A stretch of 64,000 nucleotides of DNA from Oscillospiraceae bacterium (GTDB lineage Bacteria; Bacillota; Clostridia; Oscillospirales; Oscillospiraceae). Position 1 is the stretch's first letter, and every line of letters starts with the position of its first letter. This document shows, piece after piece, positions 1 through 7,398 of the stretch. The notes under the pieces are model-generated. The model was not told where the DNA came from and ran no database searches. It worked only from the letters and a program-made list of their open reading frames with translations. The position numbers and the translations under genes were made by a program. Location: positions 208,896 to 272,895 of the forward strand of contig JAFTGD010000042.1 in assembly GCA_017458065.1 (NCBI GenBank), read 5' to 3'.

Positions 1-88
1 CATTATTTTAGCACTATATAGAGGCAATTGGAATGGCTTTTGCCCACTGTCACACGCAGGGGACAAGCTCGCCGGTTAGTCGTGTGAT

Positions 89-163
89 ACTTGCCATCGG
101 GGGGCAAAAACTTGCCATCGGGGAAAAGATTCCATTGAAAAAAACCGCTGAAATGATTAAAAT
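89..163 (+). promoter_or_regulatory. Promoter with paired LytTR-like repeats
   Basis: A 14-base sequence, ACTTGCCATCGGGG, occurs exactly at 89-102 and again at 110-123, 21 bases apart (two helical turns). Just downstream are TTGAAA (135-140) and TAAAAT (158-163) with a 17-base spacer. Paired direct repeats upstream of the -35 are the usual arrangement for LytTR regulators, and the first gene downstream encodes one. Autoregulation is inferred. Bases 1-88 hold nothing recognisable. Confidence 0.6.
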
Positions 164-187
164 GGGTCCTGAGTGAGGTGATGGACC

Positions 188-886
188 GTGATCCGCATTG
201 CAATTGTAGAAGATACCGCCTTTGACCGGCAGGTCCTGAAGGACTGTCTGCGCGAATACAGCCAGGAGACCGGAACGGAACTGCAGATCACGGAATTCAC
301 CGGCGGGACGGAGCTCATGGAGCGCTATCCCGAGGAGCTGGACCTGATCTTTCTGGATATCATGATGGAGGGGATGGACGGGCTGTCCGCCGCCCGGATG
401 CTGCGTCGGCGGGACAACAAGGTCCTGCTGGTGTTTGTGACCAGCATGGTCCAGTATGCTGTGCAGGGCTACAGCGTGGACGCGATGGACTTTATCGTAA
501 AGCCTGTGACCTATACCGGACTCAAGCTGTGCATGGACCGCGCGGTCAAGCGCCTGAACGAGGCAGCCCCGGTGCGGCTCTGCTTCACCAACCGGGAGGG
601 GAAGCACTCTGTCCCCGCCTCGGAGATCTGCTATATCGAATCGCTGGAGCACCGGATCGTCGTGCACACCACACAGGAGGAGATCACAGCGGACATGTCC
701 CTTGCCGCGGCTGAGAAGCTGGTGAAGGCGCTTCCCTTTTTCCGCTGTCATGTGTCGTATCTGGTGAATCTCCGTTTCGTGGACCGCATCAGCGGCAATG
801 ACGTCTGGGTCAACGGGGACCGGCTTTCGATCAGCCGCTACCGGCGGAAGGAATTTCTGGAAGCCTGGTCCGCCTATCTGGGGTAA
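188..886 (+). CDS. LytTR-family response regulator (AgrA-like)
   Basis: Cytoplasmic response regulator of 232 residues. Residues 1-120 form a receiver domain, with acidic residues E8 and D9, probable phosphoacceptor D57 in FLDIMM, and the conserved lysine in FIVKP. Residues about 135-232 form a LytTR DNA-binding domain ending in the typical ISRYRRKEF. The GTG start is chosen because GAGGTG lies 8 bases upstream. The gene is followed after 11 bases by its likely sensor kinase. No agrB or agrD peptide genes are seen, so the input signal is unknown. Paired repeats in its promoter suggest it controls itself. Confidence 0.9.
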   Translation: MIRIAIVEDTAFDRQVLKDCLREYSQETGTELQITEFTGGTELMERYPEELDLIFLDIMMEGMDGLSAARMLRRRDNKVLLVFVTSMVQYAVQGYSVDAMDFIVKPVTYTGLKLCMDRAVKRLNEAAPVRLCFTNREGKHSVPASEICYIESLEHRIVVHTTQEEITADMSLAAAEKLVKALPFFRCHVSYLVNLRFVDRISGNDVWVNGDRLSISRYRRKEFLEAWSAYLG

Positions 887-897
887 GAAGCGCTGCC

Positions 898-2220
898 ATG
901 ACAGAACTGATCTCTCCTTTTCTGATCGGCATCGGCCAGACGGCCGCCGTGCTGGTCTACCTGCTGTACGGCGATCGGGACGCGCTCCGGGAAAGGCCTG
1001 CCCGCTGGGCGTACACCGCGGGCTTTTACCTGCTGCTGAGTCTGGCGCAGGCCAGGCTGCATCTGTACCTGTCCGCACAGGGGACCGGCAGCCTGCCGAC
1101 GCTGCCGTTTCTGGCGCTGAGCTGGCTGCTCTACGCGCTGTTTCTGGTTCTCTGGAGCCGCGCCCCCTGGACGGTCTGCTGCTTTCTGGCCTTCGTGCTG
1201 ATGCTGGCGGACAACTGTATCTGGCCGCTGGTCAGCACCGTCTCCCGCATGCTCTGGGGCGTCAACTATCTGTACGACGGCCGTTTCCTGCTCAGGATCC
1301 CGTTTATCCTGGCGCTTTCCGCACTGGAATGTGCCCTGGCCTACGGCATCCGCAGACTCCTGCCCGAGATGCGCAAGATCCATCTGACACTTTACGACAC
1401 CGTCCTCGCCGCGGCGATTGTGATCCCCTTTCTGTACATCCGGACGCTTTCGGGGCAGAGTCTCAGCCAGGACAACAAGCTGGTTCAGATCATCATGACG
1501 GTCTGCTGCCTCGTGGCGGTCATCACGCTGGCGGCCGAGATCGGCCATTCCTCCAGCGAACATGAAGAGCGCCGCGAAGAGCAGATGCAGAGCGTGCTCC
1601 GCCAGCAGCAGGCGATGTTTGAGCAGAAGCTGCAGGACGCGGACAGCCTCAACCGCAAGTATCACGACATGAAGAACTTTCTGCTCTATCTGCGCGCCCA
1701 TGAGGGCGGCGGGCAGGAATTGGACAGCTCCATCGACCAGCTCATGAAGAGCATCGAGCCCTACGGCAACGCCGTCTCTACCGGCAACACCGTTGTGGAT
1801 GTGATCCTGGGGGAGAAGCTGGCCGTCTGCGCGGAGGAAGGGATCGTCTGCGTCCCCTATCTGGACGGGAGCCTGCTGGACTTTGTAAAACCGCTGGACC
1901 TCTGCACACTGATCGGCAACGCCATGGACAACGCCATCGAGAGCTGCTGCCGGATCCCCGAGCGGGAGCGGCGCCATATCCGCCTGCACAGCGTACAGCG
2001 GGGCGAGACCGTGGTGCTCACCGTACGCAACACCTTTGACCGCGCGCCGGACTTTCGCGGCGGGCTGCCGGCCACCACCAAGGAAGATGCCGGGAATCAC
2101 GGCTACGGACTGCGGAACATGCAGTATCTGGCCGAGAGCTACGGCGGGACGCTCTCCTGCCGGATCGAGAACGAGGAGTTTGTCCTGACCATTGTGCTGC
2201 AGCGGGACGCCGCTGTCTGA
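898..2220 (+). CDS. Sensor histidine kinase, GHKL type (AgrC-like)
   Basis: Membrane sensor kinase of 440 residues. The first 210 residues contain about six hydrophobic segments with no large extracellular domain. A coiled stretch (about 218-250) leads to the phosphorylation motif KYHDMKN with H256. The C-terminus has a GHKL ATPase with N-box GNAMDNAIE and G-box GYGLRNMQ. This is the layout of AgrC/VirS-type kinases that sense peptides or small ligands in the membrane. It pairs with the LytTR regulator just upstream, and the transcript ends at the hairpin at 2250. The ligand cannot be read from the sequence. Confidence 0.9.
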   Translation: MTELISPFLIGIGQTAAVLVYLLYGDRDALRERPARWAYTAGFYLLLSLAQARLHLYLSAQGTGSLPTLPFLALSWLLYALFLVLWSRAPWTVCCFLAFVLMLADNCIWPLVSTVSRMLWGVNYLYDGRFLLRIPFILALSALECALAYGIRRLLPEMRKIHLTLYDTVLAAAIVIPFLYIRTLSGQSLSQDNKLVQIIMTVCCLVAVITLAAEIGHSSSEHEERREEQMQSVLRQQQAMFEQKLQDADSLNRKYHDMKNFLLYLRAHEGGGQELDSSIDQLMKSIEPYGNAVSTGNTVVDVILGEKLAVCAEEGIVCVPYLDGSLLDFVKPLDLCTLIGNAMDNAIESCCRIPERERRHIRLHSVQRGETVVLTVRNTFDRAPDFRGGLPATTKEDAGNHGYGLRNMQYLAESYGGTLSCRIENEEFVLTIVLQRDAAV

Positions 2221-2237
2221 GACTTTGAAAATACTGC

Positions 2238-2263
2238 CTGAGCATGCCACAGCCGCGGGTCAT
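2238..2263 (+). repeat. Left copy of imperfect direct repeat flanking the TA cassette
   Basis: A 26-base segment that overlaps the left arm of the terminator recurs at 3196-3221 with 3 mismatches. The two copies bracket the toxin-antitoxin genes. Confidence 0.6.
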
Positions 2264-2282
2264 AACGACCCGCGGCTGTTTT
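2250..2282 (+). terminator. Rho-independent terminator of the two-component operon
   Basis: A perfect 12-bp stem, CAGCCGCGGGTC (2250-2261) with GACCCGCGGCTG (2267-2278), has a 5-base loop and is followed by TTTT. Confidence 0.85.
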
Positions 2283-2441
2283 GCATGTTTGTGACTTATA
2301 TCTATTGCCGGGAATAAATCTTCCGTTTTGCATAATTCCTGCAATAGATTTTTGTACGTTTTTTACTATTGCCGTCAATATGCCATTATGATATTATGCA
2401 AGTTAGAGAGCAGTTGTATTTCTACTGGAAGGGGTGTCTTT

Positions 2442-2627
2442 ATGGCCATTAGTAAAGCCCAACAAAAGGCTGTAGCAAAATATAAGAATGCAAACTATGA
2501 CAGAATAGAATTGACCGTTCCCAAAGGGAAAAAGGAAGAATACAAAGCCGCTGCTGATCAACTTGGTATATCTCTCAATGCATTTATTAACGAGGCTGTC
2601 GATGCTGCCATGCAGAGAGCAAATTAG
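2442..2627 (+). CDS. Small ribbon-helix-helix-like protein
   Basis: A 61-residue basic protein with an Arc/CopG-like pattern: YDRIELTVPKGKKEE as the DNA-binding strand, then two helices (EYKAAADQLGISLNAFINEAVDAAM). The ATG at 2442 is chosen because GGAAGGGG precedes it; an upstream in-frame extension has no ribosome site. It lies 15 bases before the antitoxin gene, so it may be an extra repressor of the cassette or an antitoxin in its own right. Base composition is clearly more AT-rich than the flanking two-component and Fic genes, which suggests transfer. Confidence 0.75.
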   Translation: MAISKAQQKAVAKYKNANYDRIELTVPKGKKEEYKAAADQLGISLNAFINEAVDAAMQRAN

Positions 2628-2642
2628 AAAAGAGGTTTCATT

Positions 2643-2864
2643 ATGAGCAACCGTGAAAGAATCATGCAAATTGTTGATCGTCTTCCGGAATATAAGCTGA
2701 CTCAGATTTTGGTATTCTTACAGGGCATCCAATTTGACGATGACTTAGAAGATGATCTGTTTTGTGAGAAGCTTTATCAAAGATACCTTGAAGACGATGA
2801 TCCAGAGAAGCATAACACGATTTCTCTTGAAGATCTTGCCGCCCGTGAAGGTATCGCACTATGA
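2643..2864 (+). CDS. Antitoxin partner of RelE-like toxin
   Basis: A 73-residue acidic protein. A helical N-terminus (RIMQIVDRLPEYKLTQILVFLQGI) is followed by a strongly acidic tail (DDDLEDDLF, LEDDDPEKHN), a form common in antitoxins that wrap around RelE/ParE toxins. It overlaps the toxin gene by four bases (ATGA), so the two are probably translationally coupled. Assignment rests on size, charge and position next to the toxin. Confidence 0.75.
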   Translation: MSNRERIMQIVDRLPEYKLTQILVFLQGIQFDDDLEDDLFCEKLYQRYLEDDDPEKHNTISLEDLAAREGIAL

Positions 2865-3121
2865 AGTATCAGATTCTCGTTGAAAAACCTGCTGAAAAAT
2901 TCATCTCGCGTTTACCAAAACCGGAAAAAGAAAGAGTGCTGCGGGCAATCAGCAAGTTACCAAATACAGGTGATATTAAGCGCTTGCAGGGACGAACCAA
3001 TAAAGATCTCTTTCGTCTCCGTGTTGGAGAATACCGGATCATCTATCGCGTGGACAACGGCAAATTGATTGTGTGCGTGATAGATGCAGGTAACCGAGGT
3101 GAAATATACAATCGTTATTAA
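2861..3121 (+). CDS. RelE/ParE-superfamily toxin
   Basis: An 86-residue basic protein with the full RelE/ParE fold pattern: KYQILVEKPAEKFISRLP at the N-terminus, the GDIKRLQGRTNKDLFRLRVGEYRIIYRV core, and a final strand ending in NRGEIYNRY. Members of this family cut ribosome-bound mRNA or poison gyrase. The arginines and the C-terminal Tyr fit a RelE/YoeB-like mRNA interferase, but the target is not decided by sequence. It forms one operon with the two small genes upstream. Confidence 0.88.
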   Translation: MKYQILVEKPAEKFISRLPKPEKERVLRAISKLPNTGDIKRLQGRTNKDLFRLRVGEYRIIYRVDNGKLIVCVIDAGNRGEIYNRY

Positions 3122-3195
3122 TCATGCAGAATGCTGTACGGGATCTGTCGTTTTACGGCGCGTAAACAAACCGGTCGGATCCATGATACTGCCGC

Positions 3196-3221
3196 CTGAA
3201 CATGCCGCAGCCGCGGATCAT
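3196..3221 (+). repeat. Right copy of imperfect direct repeat flanking the TA cassette
   Basis: Matches 2238-2263 at 23 of 26 bases. The pairing arm of the original terminator is not preserved here, so this is a decayed copy rather than a second terminator. Confidence 0.6.
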
Positions 3222-3271
3222 AGATGCCCGGTCAGCTCCGGATTGTTTTTGAAATAGGAAAACTCAGAAAC

Positions 3272-3320
3272 CTTCGTTATTTCAAATTAGCTTGACAAGT
3301 TGAAATAACGAAGTTATACT
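3272..3320 (+). promoter_or_regulatory. fic promoter overlapped by an inverted-repeat operator
   Basis: TTGACA (3292-3297), a 17-base spacer and TATACT (3315-3320) form a near-consensus promoter. A perfect 14-bp inverted repeat, CTTCGTTATTTCAA (3272-3285) and TTGAAATAACGAAG (3300-3313), encloses the -35 and fills the spacer. A bound repressor would block polymerase. The Fic protein has a C-terminal winged-helix-like region, so autoregulation is possible. Confidence 0.75.
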
Positions 3321-3355
3321 CTCATCAGTATTTCAGAAACGAGGAGGACCTGCGC

Positions 3356-4498
3356 ATGAAAAACCGCGCCGGTGAATGGAAGCGGAACATGTCCGGGGAG
3401 GCGGCCTATCAGTCATTTTCCCCTGCCCCGTTGCCGCCGGAGCCACCGGTCGTGCTGGATGCAGAAACGGTCGAGCTGCTGGTGCGGGCCAACTGTCAGC
3501 TTGCCACGCTGGATGGGATCGCTGCGAGGATTCCCAATATGCCGCTGTTTGTATCCATGTATGTGCGCAAAGAGGCTTTGATGTCCTCTCAGATCGAGGG
3601 TACGCAGGCAACCTTGGAAGATGTGCTCGACCCGATGCTGGAGGCCAACACCAACCGAAGCGTGGCGGACGTAGTCAACTACATCAAAGCCACAGATTAC
3701 GCCGTGAAGAGGTTAGAGACCCTGCCCCTCTGCAATCGTCTGCTCCGTGAGACGCACGCCGTGCTGATGGAGGGCGTGCGGGGACAGGAAAAGTACCCCG
3801 GTGAGTTTCGCCGTTCGCAGAACTGGATCGGCGGCCAGGGCAGCAACCTTAAAACCGCGCGCTATGTTCCACCCTCGCCAGAGGATATGGAGCAGGCCAT
3901 GTCTGACCTGGAGAAGTATATCAACAGTGAGGACGGGCAAGACGAGCTGATCCGCGCGGCGCTGATCCACTATCAGTTTGAGACGATCCACCCCTTCCTT
4001 GACGGCAACGGACGGATAGGGCGGCTGCTCATCACGCTCTACCTGATGGAAAAGAAGGTTTTGAGCACTCCGGCGCTGTATATCTCCTATTTCCTCAAAC
4101 GAAACCGCGTAGAATTCTATGACCGCATGACGGAGGTACGCCGGAACGGCAGCTATGAGCAGTGGGTGCACTTTTTCCTGCAGGCTGTTGAGGAATGTGC
4201 GCGGGATGCCATTGAGACAATCGACCGGCTGACCGCGCTGCACGAGAAAAACACCGCCATCGTCGGCGGCATGGGGCGCTCAGCCAAGAACACGTTGCTG
4301 GTATTCCGCTATCTTGAGGCCAATCCGATCATTGATATCCGCAAAACGGCGCAGGCGCTGTCGCTGTCGTTCAACACAGTTGCCGCCGCTGTACGCCGCT
4401 TAACTGAGGCGGGCATTTTGATTCAGACTGACACAACCAACCGAAACCGCAGCTTTGCTTATGAAGACTATCTGGACATTCTGAGAAACGGAACATAA
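3356..4498 (+). CDS. Fic family protein (probable AMP-transferase)
   Basis: A 380-residue Fic protein. The active-site loop HPFLDGNGRIGR is intact (H212 to R223), and an N-terminal inhibitory helix motif SSQIEG (77-82) identifies a self-inhibited class II Fic enzyme. Such proteins usually transfer AMP from ATP to a hydroxyl side chain of a target protein. The last 80 residues look like a winged helix (ALSLSFNTVAAAVRRLTEAG). The start has GAGGAGG 9 bases upstream. No separate antitoxin is needed, because the inhibitory helix is built in. The target is unknown. Confidence 0.9.
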   Translation: MKNRAGEWKRNMSGEAAYQSFSPAPLPPEPPVVLDAETVELLVRANCQLATLDGIAARIPNMPLFVSMYVRKEALMSSQIEGTQATLEDVLDPMLEANTNRSVADVVNYIKATDYAVKRLETLPLCNRLLRETHAVLMEGVRGQEKYPGEFRRSQNWIGGQGSNLKTARYVPPSPEDMEQAMSDLEKYINSEDGQDELIRAALIHYQFETIHPFLDGNGRIGRLLITLYLMEKKVLSTPALYISYFLKRNRVEFYDRMTEVRRNGSYEQWVHFFLQAVEECARDAIETIDRLTALHEKNTAIVGGMGRSAKNTLLVFRYLEANPIIDIRKTAQALSLSFNTVAAAVRRLTEAGILIQTDTTNRNRSFAYEDYLDILRNGT

Positions 4499-4525
4499 AT
4501 GCGGAGCCTACACATCTTCGCATAA

Positions 4526-4559
4526 AAACGCCGCCCGGACGGACGGCGTTTGATTTTTT
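4526..4559. terminator. Bidirectional terminator between fic and the SIMPL gene
   Basis: Stem AAACGCCG (4526-4533) with CGGCGTTT (4544-4551). A T-run follows on the plus strand, and an A-run precedes it, giving a T-run on the minus strand. It can end both converging transcripts. Confidence 0.75.
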
Positions 4560-4574
4560 GGTTTTCCTCTGTGA

Positions 4575-5273
4575 TCACGAATCGGCTTTAAACGTAACCA
4601 CAATGCTGGAACTGACGGTCAGTTTTGCCGCCTGCACAACGGTGCCTGCAGCAGATTCCTCCGCCGCCACCATGTCAAAGGAATTCCGGATCCCTTTGTC
4701 ATAGCTATAGGTATTCTGCTCCGCGATATCTTCAATGCCGCGAAGCTGCAGCCCGGCCGCATCCGCGAGGACTGCCGCTTTGGCCTGCGCATCCTCCACA
4801 GCCAGCCTCATTGCCTTTTCTTTCGCTTCGCTTGTGTCCGTGGCTGAGAAGCTGATGTCGTTCAAGGTGTTTGCTCCGGCGCCGAACGCGAGGTCGATTA
4901 CTTCCCCGACCCGGTCGATGTCCTTCACCCGGATGGCCAGGGTCGAATTTGCGTTGTAGGCCGTGATCTGCTCAGACCCGCCGGAATAGTCGTACATGGC
5001 GTAGATGTTGATGTAGTCGGTGTTGATATCCTCTTCCGCGATGCCGCCGGCCGTCAGGGCGGCGCGAATGGCCGCTACCGCCTCGTTCGCCTTCGCCTGA
5101 GCGGTCAGCACATCCGGATCGGCGGCGCTCACGCCAAGCGAGACAACCGCCGCATCGGCAGGGACCAGCACGTTTCCCGTGCCCGTAACCGTGATTTCGG
5201 AATCCGCAGAGGCAAACACCGGGATCATCGCCAGAACGAGCATCGCCAGGAGCAGAGAAACTGTTTTCTTCAT
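4575..5273 (-). CDS. Secreted SIMPL-domain (DUF541) protein
   Basis: A 232-residue protein with a signal peptide (MKKTVSLLLAMLVLAMIPVFASA) and no lipobox cysteine. The mature part is a SIMPL domain: ITVTGTGNVLVPADAA is the typical opening and a long helix (TAQAKANEAVAAIRAAL) follows. Relatives such as BP26 and YggE form ring-shaped oligomers at the cell surface; their biochemical role is poorly known. It is a single-gene unit ending at the terminator at 4526. Confidence 0.88.
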   Translation of the reverse strand: MKKTVSLLLAMLVLAMIPVFASADSEITVTGTGNVLVPADAAVVSLGVSAADPDVLTAQAKANEAVAAIRAALTAGGIAEEDINTDYINIYAMYDYSGGSEQITAYNANSTLAIRVKDIDRVGEVIDLAFGAGANTLNDISFSATDTSEAKEKAMRLAVEDAQAKAAVLADAAGLQLRGIEDIAEQNTYSYDKGIRNSFDMVAAEESAAGTVVQAAKLTVSSSIVVTFKADS

Positions 5274-5386
5274 ATTGATAGGCCTCCTTGTTGATTTGGT
5301 GGCCTTATTCTACTCCTGCCCCTGCCGGGAAACAACAAACACGCTGTGAATTCAGAATTCTTCAGAATTCCGGCTTTGCTGTGTCT

Positions 5387-7315
5387 TTATCCCAGCACCG
5401 CGGCGCCCCAGGGGGACAGGGTGAGGGGCTCTCCCTCGCGGTGCGTCTCTCCGGTCAGGCGGTCCTGCCCGGAGACCGGGCAGAGAAGGGTCTGCTCCGC
5501 ATCGGAAAAGTTCAACACAAAGTGCAGCTTTCCGCGCTGCATACTGACAATGGGCCACTGCTGCGCCGGGACCGCAATGCCTGCCGCGGCCGCGGCCTGT
5601 GCGAGAGCGGTTTTCAGTTCCCCGTTTTTCAGCGTGCAGCCCAGATACCACGCGGTCCCCTGCCCGAAGCGGTTCCGCGTCAGGGCGGCGTACCCGCCCC
5701 AGTGCGGGTCGTCATAGCGCTTCAGGACTTCCGCGCCCTCGGCCTCCAGCAGTTCCATCCAGAGGTGCCGGTCGTTTTTGGTGAAGCGGTCGTAGTGCAG
5801 GCCGAACACATCCGTCAGGCCATAGGGCTGCCGCTCATGGCGGGGCCTGGCGTTCTCATCCGCGTAGAAGCTGCGGAAACCCGCGAACACGCTGCCGCCC
5901 TGTGCGACATAGTCCCGCACCCGGGCGATCATCTCTTCGGACGCGCAGTAGAACTCCGGGAAGACCAGCAGCCGATAGCCGCTCCAGTCCGTCTCACGGT
6001 CATAAAGGATGTCGCAGTCGAGGTTCAGCTCATACAGCGCCTGATGGAAGCTGTTCACCACATCGTTGTAGCTCAGGCGCCTGTCGGTGGGAAACCACTT
6101 CATTGCGTGCAGGTTCTCCGGACTCACAATCACGGCGATGGGTGCGCGGGCCTTCTCTTCCAGCTCCGGGGCAAGCGTCCGAAGCATCCGGCCGATCTCC
6201 CGGACCTCGGCATAGGTCTCGCCCGGTTCCCCGTCGTGGCTGAGAATCCCCTTCCAGTAGGTCTCGAGCCCGCCGTGGATGGAGGCCCAGGGCCAGTACA
6301 TCTGGCCGCAGGCGCCGGCCGCCAGATGCGCCAGCGTCATCAGCTTCAGCTGTCCGGGCCAGGGCAGCCACCCGGTGAAGGCCTGGGTCTGGCTCTCCAA
6401 AACCAGATACGGCTCGCGCTTCAGCGGGCGCATGAGGCTTCCGCCGAAGGCGATCTCCCTGCCGGTCAGCTCGCCGCAGGGCGGGCAGTAGACGTCCGTC
6501 CCGATCAGGGTCAGGGCCTTCGCGGCCTCAAAATGGCTGATGCCCGGCTGGACGCCGCAGGAGTATCCCTCCTGCTGTCCCTCCGCGCCGAAGAACTTCC
6601 ACTCATAGTCCAGGTTGTGGGTGACAAACTGGTCCTCCCGCTTGTACTCCGAGACGATCCCCGCCTGCCAGAGAAGGAATTCTGCCGCGAGTTCCCGCCG
6701 GTATTCCTCAAAGGCACAGGCGTAGCCGCCGTTCACGGTCCCCTCCGGGTCCGGCAGCTCCTCAAAGCTCGCCACCGAGCTGCTCCAGTGCCGGAGGCCG
6801 AAGGCGGCATTCACCGCCTCGATGCTGCCGAAGCGCTTTTTCAGCCAGGCACGGAAGCCGTCAAGCACGCGTGTGTTGTTCATCCCATAGTGCTTGGTCT
6901 CGTTGTCGATCTGAAAGCCGATCACATTGGCGCAGCTCGCCGTACGGGACACCAGCTCCCGGATGATCCGCTCGGCATAGAAGCGGTAGGTCGGGTTGGT
7001 GATGTCCATGTTCTGCCGCGGGCCGAATTTGTTCCTGCCCAGGATCTCAGGGTCTAGGTCCGCCAGCCACTTGGGCACCGCGTAGGTGGGTGTGCCGATG
7101 ATGACGTCGATGCCGAAGCGCTCCGCCGCCTCAATGACCCTCATCACGTGGGAGAAGTCAAATTCTCCGCAGCGCGGCTCCTCCACCGACCAGGTGGACT
7201 CCGCGATGCGGATCGTGTTCATCCCGGCGTCCCGGATGAGCGCCATATCTTTCTCCAGCCGGTCCTCCGGCTGGTATTCCTCATAATACGCCGCACCGAA
7301 AACGAATTTTTTCAT
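5387..7315 (-). CDS. Beta-galactosidase, glycoside hydrolase family 42
   Basis: A 642-residue cytoplasmic enzyme without a signal peptide. It opens with FGAAYYEEYQPEDRLEKDMALIRDAGMNTIRIAESTWSVEEP in segments typical of GH42. The acid/base glutamate lies in GFQIDNETKHYG and the nucleophile glutamate in YLVLESQTQAFTGW; both are present. It hydrolyses beta-galactosides taken up as oligosaccharides. It is the last gene of a minus-strand set with a GPH symporter and a GH5 enzyme, which fits import and intracellular breakdown of a plant or host glycan. Length is close to the family norm (about 650-690). Confidence 0.92.
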   Translation of the reverse strand: MKKFVFGAAYYEEYQPEDRLEKDMALIRDAGMNTIRIAESTWSVEEPRCGEFDFSHVMRVIEAAERFGIDVIIGTPTYAVPKWLADLDPEILGRNKFGPRQNMDITNPTYRFYAERIIRELVSRTASCANVIGFQIDNETKHYGMNNTRVLDGFRAWLKKRFGSIEAVNAAFGLRHWSSSVASFEELPDPEGTVNGGYACAFEEYRRELAAEFLLWQAGIVSEYKREDQFVTHNLDYEWKFFGAEGQQEGYSCGVQPGISHFEAAKALTLIGTDVYCPPCGELTGREIAFGGSLMRPLKREPYLVLESQTQAFTGWLPWPGQLKLMTLAHLAAGACGQMYWPWASIHGGLETYWKGILSHDGEPGETYAEVREIGRMLRTLAPELEEKARAPIAVIVSPENLHAMKWFPTDRRLSYNDVVNSFHQALYELNLDCDILYDRETDWSGYRLLVFPEFYCASEEMIARVRDYVAQGGSVFAGFRSFYADENARPRHERQPYGLTDVFGLHYDRFTKNDRHLWMELLEAEGAEVLKRYDDPHWGGYAALTRNRFGQGTAWYLGCTLKNGELKTALAQAAAAAGIAVPAQQWPIVSMQRGKLHFVLNFSDAEQTLLCPVSGQDRLTGETHREGEPLTLSPWGAAVLG

Positions 7316-7333
7316 ATCGCTCTCCGTTGAAAG

Positions 7334-7360
7334 GAGGGGCTGCTGTTGGGGCAGCCCCTC
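7334..7360 (-). terminator. Intercistronic hairpin between symporter and GH42 genes
   Basis: A perfect 10-bp stem, GAGGGGCTGC with GCAGCCCCTC, with a 7-base loop. Only TTT follows on the minus strand, so it is more likely an attenuator or RNA-stability element than a full stop. Confidence 0.5.
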
Positions 7361-7398
7361 AAAGTGTTTTCTTATAATAGGTCAGGCGCGGGGTTTTG

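Noticed and set aside
5350-5370. TTCAGAATTC repeated in tandem before the GH42 stop
   Set aside because: It is only two short copies in a converging gap, without promoter or hairpin context.
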